Assembly (NCBI GenBank): GCA_025453855.1
Contig: JALOPO010000035.1
Location: 1-10,734 of the forward strand
DNA: 10,734 nucleotides
Source of the DNA: Gemmatimonadaceae bacterium
GTDB taxonomy: Bacteria; Gemmatimonadota; Gemmatimonadetes; Gemmatimonadales; Gemmatimonadaceae
Direction: 5' to 3'
The notes beneath the pieces are model-generated. The model was not told the DNA's origin. It saw only the letters and a list, made by a program, of their open reading frames with translations, and did no database searches. Below, piece by piece: positions 5,330 through 10,734 of this stretch (positions are counted from its first letter, which is position 1; each line of letters opens with the position of its first letter). The translations under genes and the position numbers were made by a program.

Positions 5330-6748
5330 ATGTCGATCGGTTTCGTCCGTCGTCCTGGTCGCCCCGCATGCGGTGCCGTGTGGGTGGTGCGCACAGCCGT
5401 GGTCGCACGGCTCGCGCTGCCGATGCTCGCGCTCGCCCTCGCCGCGTCGCCGGCGGCGGCACACGGGCTGCTCGCGCAGCAGCGTCCGGGCGTCGACTCG
5501 GCCGCACTCCGCGACTCGCGCGCCGCCGTGGCGCGCGAGCGTGCGCGCGACTCGACGAGCGTCGTGCGGGCGCGCGCGCAGTTCGAGCGAACGCTCGGCG
5601 CGCTGCAGCGCAAGCTCCAGCTGCAGTACGGCGAGCAGGCGCGGATGCTCGCCGAGCTCGATCGCGAGGTGGCGCGCGCGCGGACCGTGTCGTCGACTGC
5701 GCGCGATTCGATCCGGCGCACGCTCGAGCCGCGTCTCGCCGCGGCCGCGCAGCGCATCGGCGAGATCCAGCGCGAGATGGACGAGGTCGTGGGGCAGCAG
5801 ATCGAGCGCGAGATGGAGCGCGCGGTGGCCGAGCTCGCCGATGCCGAGTCACCGGCCGCGGTCTCGATGCAGCGCGCGATGGCGATCGAGTACTCGCGCG
5901 CGGCCGCGCAGATGACGGCGATGGCGCGGGCGCTCGCGGCGCAGCAGCAGAGCCTCACCTACCGCGTCACGAACGGACAGCCGCGCGGGCGCCTGGGGGT
6001 GACGCTCTCGGGAGCGCAGGAGTGGATCGCCCGTGACGGCCGCATGATCACGCAGTACCGCGGCCCGCAGGTGATCGAGTCGGTGGAGCCGGGCGGGCCG
6101 GCCGACAAGGCGGGGATCGAGGCCGGCGACACGCTGGTCGCGCTCGGCCGCACACGCATCGAGGACGCGGAGGTGGCGATCGCCGAGCTGCTCGTGCCGG
6201 GCGAGACGCTGCCGGTGCGCGTGCGTCGCAACGGGCGCGAGCGCACCATGCAGGTGACCGTCGCCGAACGCAAGGTGACGGTGCAGGGGGTGGCCGTGAC
6301 GCCGTTCGCGCGCATCGATCCCTGCGCGTGGGGCGAGGCGTGCAGCGTGAACGTGACGGTGGGCACCGCGACGCCGGTGCCGCCGCGACCGCCGGCACCG
6401 GCGCGCGCGCCGTCGGCGGCGCAGACGATCGTCGGCGGTGCCACGTCGTGGCGCGAGACCTACGACGGTTCGATGGCGGGGGCGGTGCTGGTCACCATCG
6501 ACGACGACCTCGAGGAGATCCTCGGCACCGACGAGGGCGCGCTCGTGCTGCGCGTGGCGCCCGGCACGCCGGCCGCCGATGCCGGGCTGCGCGCGGGGGA
6601 CGTGATCGTGCGCGTCGATGACCGCGACGTGCGGACCCCGCGCGATGTGCGTCGGCGCATGGCGACGACCGCCGAACGCGGCAGCCGCTCGATGGCGCTG
6701 GTGGTGATGCGGAAGGGGGCGAAGCGGGCGGTGACGCTGCAGTGGTGA
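5330..6748 (+). CDS. Exported double-PDZ-domain protein with N-terminal coiled coil
   Basis: A 472-residue protein. A long n-region and hydrophobic core (about 19-44, VARLALPMLALALAASPAAA) form a signal peptide or anchor. Residues 55-210 are Arg/Glu/Ala-rich and predicted helical, probably coiled coil (for example QRIGEIQREMDEVVGQQIER). PDZ1 spans about 218-312 (RGRLGVTLSG, VIESVEPGGPADKAGIEAGD). A Pro-rich linker with Cys332 and Cys338 follows. PDZ2 spans about 380-470 (GALVLRVAPGTPAADAGLRA, GDVIVRVDDRDV). No trypsin-like or other protease domain is present, so it is not a DegS/HtrA enzyme. The start lies directly after the anti-sigma stop, with GGAG six bases upstream. Inference: an envelope scaffold or sensor that binds exposed C-termini and serves the sigma/anti-sigma pair. 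It could instead be a general chaperone-like adaptor. Confidence 0.82.
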   Translation: MSIGFVRRPGRPACGAVWVVRTAVVARLALPMLALALAASPAAAHGLLAQQRPGVDSAALRDSRAAVARERARDSTSVVRARAQFERTLGALQRKLQLQYGEQARMLAELDREVARARTVSSTARDSIRRTLEPRLAAAAQRIGEIQREMDEVVGQQIEREMERAVAELADAESPAAVSMQRAMAIEYSRAAAQMTAMARALAAQQQSLTYRVTNGQPRGRLGVTLSGAQEWIARDGRMITQYRGPQVIESVEPGGPADKAGIEAGDTLVALGRTRIEDAEVAIAELLVPGETLPVRVRRNGRERTMQVTVAERKVTVQGVAVTPFARIDPCAWGEACSVNVTVGTATPVPPRPPAPARAPSAAQTIVGGATSWRETYDGSMAGAVLVTIDDDLEEILGTDEGALVLRVAPGTPAADAGLRAGDVIVRVDDRDVRTPRDVRRRMATTAERGSRSMALVVMRKGAKRAVTLQW

Positions 6749-6832
6749 GCGGCCACAGCCGTTTAGGATTGATGCTCCTTACGTCTCAATACGCTCGCGC
6801 AGGTTTGTGGCCGAACTGCAGCGCCATCGACA

Positions 6833-6853
6833 GCTTGGCGTGTGCGCCCAAGC
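6833..6853 (-). terminator. Hairpin just after the PIN-like toxin gene
   Basis: GCTTGGCG (6833-6840) pairs with CGCCCAAGC (6845-6853) as an eight-pair stem with one bulged base and loop TGTG. It starts four bases beyond the toxin stop. No T tract follows on the minus strand, so termination is uncertain. The remaining gap after the PDZ gene (6749-6832) shows nothing clear. Confidence 0.35.
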
Positions 6854-6856
6854 GAC

Positions 6857-7243
6857 CTAGCCTTGCGTGACACGGCCATTCTGTTGTACCAGGCAGATGA
6901 ACGCCCGTCGTTGGGTTCCTGCGTATCGCTCGATTTCGTCCCATGCCTTCACCAGCAGCTTGGCGATTTGCCAGGCATTGAGCTGGCGCGAGCCGCCGGT
7001 ACTCACAAATACAACTCCGAGTTTCTTCGCGCCGAGTAGCGCGCGAAAGTGCGGCGTCTGTCGCATGGCGCGATCTCTCGTGACGAGTACGTGCCCCCAC
7101 GTCGCCGCGTAGTCGAGGATCAGGTCATCGGGTGCGGCGCCCCCAAGATCCTTGACGTCACGCACGTGCAGTACTGCCTTGTCGAGGAGCCGCAACGCGT
7201 CAGAAAGCGCTGGCGGCAGGTTATTGTCGAACAGGAATGTCAA
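6857..7243 (-). CDS. DUF5615-family PIN-like toxin (VapC-like RNase)
   Basis: A 128-residue protein starting FLFDNNLPPALSDALRLLD, the usual DUF5615 opening with the first acidic residue Asp6. Then come HVRDVKDLGGAAPDDLILDY (Asp39/Asp40) and VLVTRDRAM (Asp57), followed by LGVVFVSTGG and a helical C-terminus. Known: DUF5615 proteins have a PIN-like fold with clustered acidic residues that bind metal for RNA cleavage, and they pair with DUF433 antitoxins. All expected acidic positions are present, so the enzyme appears intact. The start is TTG at 7243, supported by AAGG about five bases before it and by a four-base overlap (TTGA) with the antitoxin stop. Base composition is clearly less GC-rich than the flanking operons, suggesting transfer. 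The last 25 residues are not typical of the core fold. Confidence 0.85.
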   Translation of the reverse strand: MTFLFDNNLPPALSDALRLLDKAVLHVRDVKDLGGAAPDDLILDYAATWGHVLVTRDRAMRQTPHFRALLGAKKLGVVFVSTGGSRQLNAWQIAKLLVKAWDEIERYAGTQRRAFICLVQQNGRVTQG

Positions 7244-7953
7244 TTCGACCTTGCCATCCGGTGCTCGAAGCCCACAGCGGCCTTGACCTCAGACTCGGAG
7301 ACGCGGAACCAGGCGGCGATCTTCTCGACGGAGTCGCCAGCAGCGTGCAGCGCGGCAAGGGCCTCGGTGGGTACACCGCTCGTCTCTGTCACCGGCATGC
7401 CGAATGCTCGCGCGGGGTCGACTACTACAGGTGTACCCCGGCCTTGCGGATACCATCGCTCCGCGACACCGCCAATGCCAAAGTCGATCTGCTGGAGATA
7501 GGGGCGCAGGACGGCTTCCATGGCAATCTGGCTACCCTTGCCGATTTCCACGAGCATGCGGTCGTTGTGCGTCTCGCCCAATTCCACATAGAGCGATGCA
7601 GCGTCGAAAAACCACCGACGCGTCGCGAACGGGTGTGGCTCATTCGATAGGAGCTCTGCAGCCGTACGTGACGCCTCTCGCACCTTGGGCCACGACAAAC
7701 CTGCCTTGAGCAATCCTTGAATGAAGAGCAGCTCGACAAGCTCAAGGAACGTGAGGACCTGGGTGCCGTCGATCGCGGGAACTGATGTCTCGATGGCGGC
7801 TCGATAGGGGATGCCCCGCCGCCGGTATCCGAACGCCCAGCGCTGCACCGTCGCGGAGTTCTCGCCCAGCAGCATTGCTGCGGCTCTGATGCTGTAGATG
7901 CCCCGTGAGCGGATCGTGTTCGCGATCTGAGGGTTGGGCTTACGGTTCGGCAT
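7240..7953 (-). CDS. DUF433-family antitoxin with MerR-like N-terminal DNA-binding domain
   Basis: A 237-residue protein. Residues 18-46 (GIYSIRAAAMLLGENSATVQ, then RWAFGYRRRG) look like a MerR-type helix-turn-helix. Residues 67-95 (LTFLELVELLFIQGLLKAGL, SWPKVREA) match the helical segment common in long DUF433 antitoxins. Residues 172-230 hold the DUF433 domain (GTPVVVDPARAFGMPVTETS, then VPTEALAALHAAGDSVEKIA). Inference from the family: it binds and inhibits the downstream PIN-like toxin and represses its own promoter through the N-terminus. The gene comes first in the pair, as usual for type II systems, and overlaps the toxin by four bases. ATG 7953 was chosen because no better in-frame start exists; no Shine-Dalgarno site is visible. 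Most sampled stretches are near 55-63% GC by eye, against about 75% in the PDZ gene. Confidence 0.83.
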   Translation of the reverse strand: MPNRKPNPQIANTIRSRGIYSIRAAAMLLGENSATVQRWAFGYRRRGIPYRAAIETSVPAIDGTQVLTFLELVELLFIQGLLKAGLSWPKVREASRTAAELLSNEPHPFATRRWFFDAASLYVELGETHNDRMLVEIGKGSQIAMEAVLRPYLQQIDFGIGGVAERWYPQGRGTPVVVDPARAFGMPVTETSGVPTEALAALHAAGDSVEKIAAWFRVSESEVKAAVGFEHRMARSN

Positions 7954-8035
7954 GCAGCATCCGCGGATTGGTGACGCCCTGACCCGCTGTTTTCGTCAGG
8001 CTCGCCGTCCAAGATACCGCGTACGCCGTTGGTGC

Positions 8036-8051
8036 GCAGCGATAACGCTGC
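8036..8051 (-). terminator. Perfect hairpin after the metalloprotease gene
   Basis: GCAGCG and CGCTGC form a perfect 6-bp stem around an ATAA loop, starting four bases beyond the matrixin stop on the minus strand. No T-run follows. It may end the hydrolase-protease transcript. The antitoxin promoter should lie in the same gap (7954-8054), but no convincing -35/-10 pair was found. Confidence 0.4.
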
Positions 8052-8054
8052 TCG

Positions 8055-8858
8055 TCACTCCCAGCGCCGCCTGACCGATTTCGGGGCGGTGGTGGCGACG
8101 GAGCCCGGCGGGACGCTGTAGAGGAGCTGCGCGGTGGCGATGTCGGCCATCGTCAGCTCGCGGGCGCGGACGCGCGGGGTCATGATGGTCGTCGTGTCGC
8201 GCGTGTGATCGAGGCCGATGGCGTGGCCCGCCTCGTGGAGCGCGAGGGCGCGCATCGTGGGCGGGTCGAGGTCGCCCTGGTGATCGCGGCGCTCGAGGGC
8301 GAGGACGATCGTGCTGCGCAGGATCCAGCAGTGCGCGTCGCGCACGACCTTGGTGCGGCCGAGGACCGGCGCATCGCCGAAGGTGCGCGTCCAGCCGATG
8401 ACGATGTCGGCGGTCGACGAGTCGCCGGTGAAGCTGAAGCGCAGCGGGAGCTCGGTGCCCTCCCAGCGCGTGAAGGCCTCGCGCACCGCCTGCACGTAGT
8501 CGTGCGGGATGCGCTCCTCGCCACGCGGGTGCGCCTCGCTGATGAAGACGCGGAGCGGCGTGGCGCGACGCTCGGGCCAGCGCTGGAGCACGGAGTCGCC
8601 GCCGACGAGCATGTCGTCGATGTAGGTGCCGCTGCCGCGGTGGTGGAGGCGCTGGCGGACCTCGGCGCGGCGCAACGAGTCGACGAGACGCGCATCGTCG
8701 GCCGTGGGGACGGCGGCGTCGGCGGCGAGCTCGGTCGAGTCGGCGGCGATCGGGGCGCCACGGCCGGCGGTCGGCGCGTGGCCGAGCTGCACGAGGACCA
8801 TGAGGCCCACGGCCGAGAGCGTGGCGAGGAGGACGCGATCGAGCGCAGGCAGTCGCAT
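8055..8858 (-). CDS. Matrixin-like (M10-type) zinc metalloprotease, membrane-anchored or exported
   Basis: A 267-residue protein. Residues 9-26 (VLLATLSAVGLMVLVQLG) are a signal anchor or signal peptide, with no clear cleavage site. After a low-complexity linker the catalytic domain begins near residue 100 (PLRVFISEAHP). It includes YVQAVREAFTRWEG and ADIVIGWTR, which are common in matrixins. The zinc motif HEAGHAIGLDH is at 208-218 (ligands His208, His212, His218; catalytic Glu209). IMTP follows at 225-228, with Met226 as the Met-turn. All catalytic elements are present. No propeptide cysteine switch (PRCGxPD) is seen. Known: such proteases act outside the cytoplasm on peptides or proteins. 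It starts four bases after the alpha/beta-hydrolase stop, so the two form an operon. No Shine-Dalgarno site is visible, consistent with coupling. Confidence 0.88.
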   Translation of the reverse strand: MRLPALDRVLLATLSAVGLMVLVQLGHAPTAGRGAPIAADSTELAADAAVPTADDARLVDSLRRAEVRQRLHHRGSGTYIDDMLVGGDSVLQRWPERRATPLRVFISEAHPRGEERIPHDYVQAVREAFTRWEGTELPLRFSFTGDSSTADIVIGWTRTFGDAPVLGRTKVVRDAHCWILRSTIVLALERRDHQGDLDPPTMRALALHEAGHAIGLDHTRDTTTIMTPRVRARELTMADIATAQLLYSVPPGSVATTAPKSVRRRWE

Positions 8859-8862
8859 CGGG

Positions 8863-9828
8863 TCAGGGCGTCGGAGCGGGGGGCTCGAGCGGCTCCTCGG
8901 CGTCGAGGAAGCGGTCGATCGCGGGAAAGACGATCGAGGGCGCTTCCCAGAACGGATTGTGTCCGGCGCCGGGGACCAGCTGGAGTCGCGTCGTGTCCCG
9001 TCCGAGCACGGCCGCGGTCTCGCGGGCGACCTCGACGGGGATCAGGTCATCCACTCCGTGCAGGATGAGTGCCGGCCCGATACGGTGGCCGAGCCGCGGG
9101 CGCCAGTCGTAGCCCTCGGCCCGCAGGCGCGCCGAAACGGCAGCGCCGGTGATCGAGGTGGAGCGTGGCGGATTGAAGAGCGTGGCGAGCGTGGTGTCGG
9201 CGAACCAGGCCGGGTAGATGGCGCGGGCGTAGTCGGAGAGGGCGTCGGGATCGGCGGCGGTGGGCGCGCCGGGCCGCGTCCGCGCGTGCGCGGCTCGAAG
9301 CTCGAACTGTTGCACCGAGGTCAACCGTGGGAGTGCGCGCTCGGTGAGCGATGGGAGCCACGGGTCGGCATGGGTGCCGACGGGGTTGAGCAGGACGAGC
9401 CGCCGGGTTGCGGCTGCATCACTGTCGGCTGCGAGCATGGCGATGCCGCCGCCCCATGAGTGGCCGAGCAGGTCCCAGCGGTCGAGGCCGAGCGCCTGGC
9501 GGAGGGCGACCACGTCGCCGGCATCGTGCTCGATGCGGGCCGCTCTCGGTCCCGGCGGCGCCTGCGTGCGTCCGCGTCCGCGCTGATCGTAGAAGATGAG
9601 TGGCCGCGTGGCGGCGAGCGGACTCAGTGCCGGCCAGAGCAGCCTGTGATCGAACAGCAAGCCGCCATTGATGCAGCACAATGGAACCTTGCCGCGCATG
9701 CCGTCATGTTCGGGGGTACGCCAGACCGCGAAGCGCAGCCCTCGGACGGTGATCTCGAACGGCTGGAGGCGGGGCGGGCGCGGCAACGAGCGCCGCCAGG
9801 CCTGAAAGCGGGCAATGGCATCGGACAC
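8863..9828 (-). CDS. Alpha/beta-hydrolase, proline iminopeptidase-like (S33-type)
   Basis: A 321-residue protein from GTG 9828. The fold is marked by CCINGGLLFDHRLLWPAL (oxyanion region, NGGL in place of HGGPG), RPLIFYDQRGRGRTQ, and the nucleophile elbow GHSWGGG (Ser124). LHGVDDLIPVE supplies the acid (Asp260 or Asp261), and GAGHNPFWE supplies His290. The triad is therefore complete. DQRGRGRT and GHSWGG resemble proline iminopeptidases of family S33, but the cap domain (~155-235) gives no clear substrate. No signal peptide is seen, so it is probably cytoplasmic. The frame stays open about 100 codons upstream, but that part is Arg-rich and overlaps the divergent gene, so it is rejected. No Shine-Dalgarno site precedes GTG 9828, and the start is moderately sure. 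The matrixin gene follows after four bases. Confidence 0.85.
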   Translation of the reverse strand: MSDAIARFQAWRRSLPRPPRLQPFEITVRGLRFAVWRTPEHDGMRGKVPLCCINGGLLFDHRLLWPALSPLAATRPLIFYDQRGRGRTQAPPGPRAARIEHDAGDVVALRQALGLDRWDLLGHSWGGGIAMLAADSDAAATRRLVLLNPVGTHADPWLPSLTERALPRLTSVQQFELRAAHARTRPGAPTAADPDALSDYARAIYPAWFADTTLATLFNPPRSTSITGAAVSARLRAEGYDWRPRLGHRIGPALILHGVDDLIPVEVARETAAVLGRDTTRLQLVPGAGHNPFWEAPSIVFPAIDRFLDAEEPLEPPAPTP

Positions 9829-9873
9829 GCCACAGGCTAACGTGCGCCGTGTTCGCGCGGTAACTTCGTGCCG

Positions 9874-9893
9874 CGCGGCGTTGGAACGCCGCG
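9874..9893. promoter_or_regulatory. Perfect inverted repeat (9-bp arms), candidate operator of the RHH/PIN pair
   Basis: CGCGGCGTT (9874-9882) and AACGCCGCG (9885-9893) are exact reverse complements with GG between. The site lies in the divergent gap 9829-9917, 25 bases before the RHH start. TAACTT at 9861-9866 could be a -10 box just upstream, which would place the palindrome at the transcription start. RHH antitoxins commonly repress their own promoters at palindromes, so this is a reasonable operator. It could also be an RNA hairpin. Confidence 0.5.
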
Positions 9894-9917
9894 ACGCCTT
9901 GACGTCACGGAGAGCCC

Positions 9918-10406
9918 ATGGCCGCTGCGCGCCGGAGCACGATCTACCTCGAGCCCGACCTCCACCGCCGGTTGCGTCGGATCGGGGCCGAGGAGGAGCG
10001 GACGGTCTCGGAACTGGTGAACAGCGCGGTGGCGGCCTTCCTCGACGCGCCGCCCGCCGGCGCCACTGCGCGCCCCGGCGCTTCGCCTGCCAGCTCGGCA
10101 GACCATCCGGTCGAGGACGCCGAAGGGACGAGCGCATCGCCGGCCGTCATCGCCGGGCGACACGATGCCGGAAACGGCCGGATCACAGGCGAAATGCACG
10201 AGGTCGGCACGTTCCCGACTGCACCAGAGGCGCCAGCGGCACTCGTCGCTCCCGGCCCCGAACTGCTCCCGGCTTTCGCCCTGCCGCCGGCCACCATGCC
10301 GGAGGGCCTCGCCCCACCGATCCGTCGACTCTTCGGCGCGCTCCGCCCGGTCGATGCCGACCAGCAGCGGCTCCGCGCCGTCGCCGCCACGCGGGCGGGC
10401 GCGTGA
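9918..10406 (+). CDS. Ribbon-helix-helix (CopG-like) protein, probable antitoxin with long extension
   Basis: A 162-residue protein. Residues 6-44 (RSTIYLEPDLHRRLRRIGAE, then EERTVSELVNSAVAAFL) form a ribbon-helix-helix DNA-binding domain: the strand STIYLEP, helix LHRRLRRIGAEE and second helix SELVNSAVAAFL. From ~45 to 130 the chain is Ala/Pro/Gly-rich and probably unfolded. The last 30 residues (PPIRRLFGALRPVDADQQRL, ending RAGA) may be the toxin-binding helix. Typical RHH antitoxins have about 70-90 residues, so the linker is unusual. GGAGAG three bases before the ATG supports the start. The stop overlaps the PIN start by four bases (GTGA), the standard toxin-antitoxin arrangement. A perfect palindrome upstream may be its operator. 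Function is inferred from fold and context. Confidence 0.78.
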   Translation: MAAARRSTIYLEPDLHRRLRRIGAEEERTVSELVNSAVAAFLDAPPAGATARPGASPASSADHPVEDAEGTSASPAVIAGRHDAGNGRITGEMHEVGTFPTAPEAPAALVAPGPELLPAFALPPATMPEGLAPPIRRLFGALRPVDADQQRLRAVAATRAGA

Positions 10407-10734
10407 TCCTGCTCGCCCCCGACGTCCTGCTCGACGTGCTCCTCGCGCGGGCGCCGCATGCCGACGCGGCCGCGCGGCTCCTCGACCGCATCGTCCGCGG
10501 CGACCTCGAGGCGACCACGAGCGCGGAATCGGTGGCGCTCGCCTGGCAGGTGGCGGTGCGCGCGGTGGGAGCGGCGCAGGCGCGTGGCATCATCGAGCAG
10601 CTGGTGGCGATCGTGCCCGTGACGCCGCTGGCCGCGACCGCGCTCCTCGAGGCGACCGCGTCGCCGATCGCCGATGCCGACGCGGCGATCCTGCACGCGG
10701 TGGCGCACGAGGCGCAGGCGACCGCGATCATCAC
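10403..10734 (+). CDS. PIN-domain protein (VapC-like toxin or degenerate homologue), C-terminus cut by window edge
   Basis: Seen: 110 full codons from GTG 10403, running off the right edge. The N-terminus reads MILLAPDVLLDVLLARAPHA, close to the PIN consensus MILLDTDVLLDVLL. However, the first catalytic aspartate (position 5) is alanine. Later acidic positions exist (Glu42 in TTSAESVALAW; Asp91 and Asp93 in IADADAAILHAVA), so the rest of the site may be kept; the final motif lies near or beyond the edge. Known: PIN toxins use four acidic residues to bind metal and cut RNA, and the first Asp is nearly invariant. Either Asp7 substitutes or the protein is a weakened or inactive toxin. It overlaps the RHH gene by four bases, so the two are translated together. 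Confidence 0.8.
   Translation, partial: MILLAPDVLLDVLLARAPHADAAARLLDRIVRGDLEATTSAESVALAWQVAVRAVGAAQARGIIEQLVAIVPVTPLAATALLEATASPIADADAAILHAVAHEAQATAII

Noticed and set aside
7973..8872. 14-bp exact inverted repeat (7973-7986 and 8859-8872) around the metalloprotease gene
   Set aside because: One 14-bp match is near chance level in 10 kb of GC-rich DNA, and the right copy lies across the end of the hydrolase gene with no sign of an element boundary.
8205..9068. Plus-strand open frame opposite the protease and hydrolase genes
   Set aside because: It is antisense to the HEAGHAIGLDH protease and reads as low-complexity Arg/Ala/Gly.
9883..9906. GGAAC-N15-CGTC before the RHH gene as a second ECF promoter
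   Set aside because: The spacer is one base shorter than in the hydrolase promoter, the motif overlaps the palindrome, and transcription would start inside the Shine-Dalgarno site.
9829..10137. Upstream extension of the alpha/beta-hydrolase to 10137
   Set aside because: It is Arg-rich, lacks fold features, and would overlap the divergent RHH gene and its palindrome.

Overview
The window is very GC-rich chromosomal DNA with densely packed genes, frequent GTG/TTG starts, several 1-4 base gene overlaps and few Shine-Dalgarno sites. The gene set (lipoproteins, an ECF sigma/anti-sigma/PDZ operon, a serine hydrolase with a lysine-rich tail, a matrixin-like protease, PIN-domain toxin modules) suggests a soil-type Gemmatimonadota bacterium. 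That assignment is inference from composition and gene style; there is no marker gene here to prove it.

Layout. Positions 1-271 (minus) hold the start of a lipoprotein with a GHL10/DUF187 glycoside-hydrolase-like domain. A 250-base non-coding gap follows, containing a striking alternating purine-pyrimidine tract. Positions 522-1464 (minus) are a two-gene unit: a DUF59/SufT-like Fe-S assembly factor, then a small lipoprotein that overlaps it by one base and is frameshifted by an exact 8-bp tandem duplication. A 344-base gap (1465-1808) holds a 41-bp imperfect inverted repeat and a terminator-like hairpin. Positions 1809-3410 (minus) encode an exported serine beta-lactamase-like hydrolase with a histone-like basic C-terminal tail. 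Upstream of it lies a good ECF-type promoter (GGAAC-N16-CGTCTA). Divergent from it, 3781-6748 (plus) is an operon of ECF sigma factor, membrane anti-sigma-like protein and exported double-PDZ protein.

Positions 6857-7953 (minus) are a toxin-antitoxin pair (DUF433 antitoxin with MerR-like N-terminus, DUF5615 PIN-like toxin) in DNA of clearly lower GC than its flanks, so probably acquired. Positions 8055-9828 (minus) are an alpha/beta-hydrolase followed by a matrixin-like metalloprotease. Divergently, 9918-10734 (plus) is a second toxin-antitoxin-like pair: a ribbon-helix-helix protein with an unusually long tail and a PIN-domain protein that lacks the usual first catalytic aspartate and is cut by the window edge.

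How it may work together (inference): the ECF sigma factor, held by its membrane partner and perhaps informed by the PDZ protein, could control the divergent cell-wall hydrolase through the ECF-type promoter. This is the most coherent regulatory hypothesis in the window. No CRISPR array, rRNA, tRNA or complete transposon was seen.
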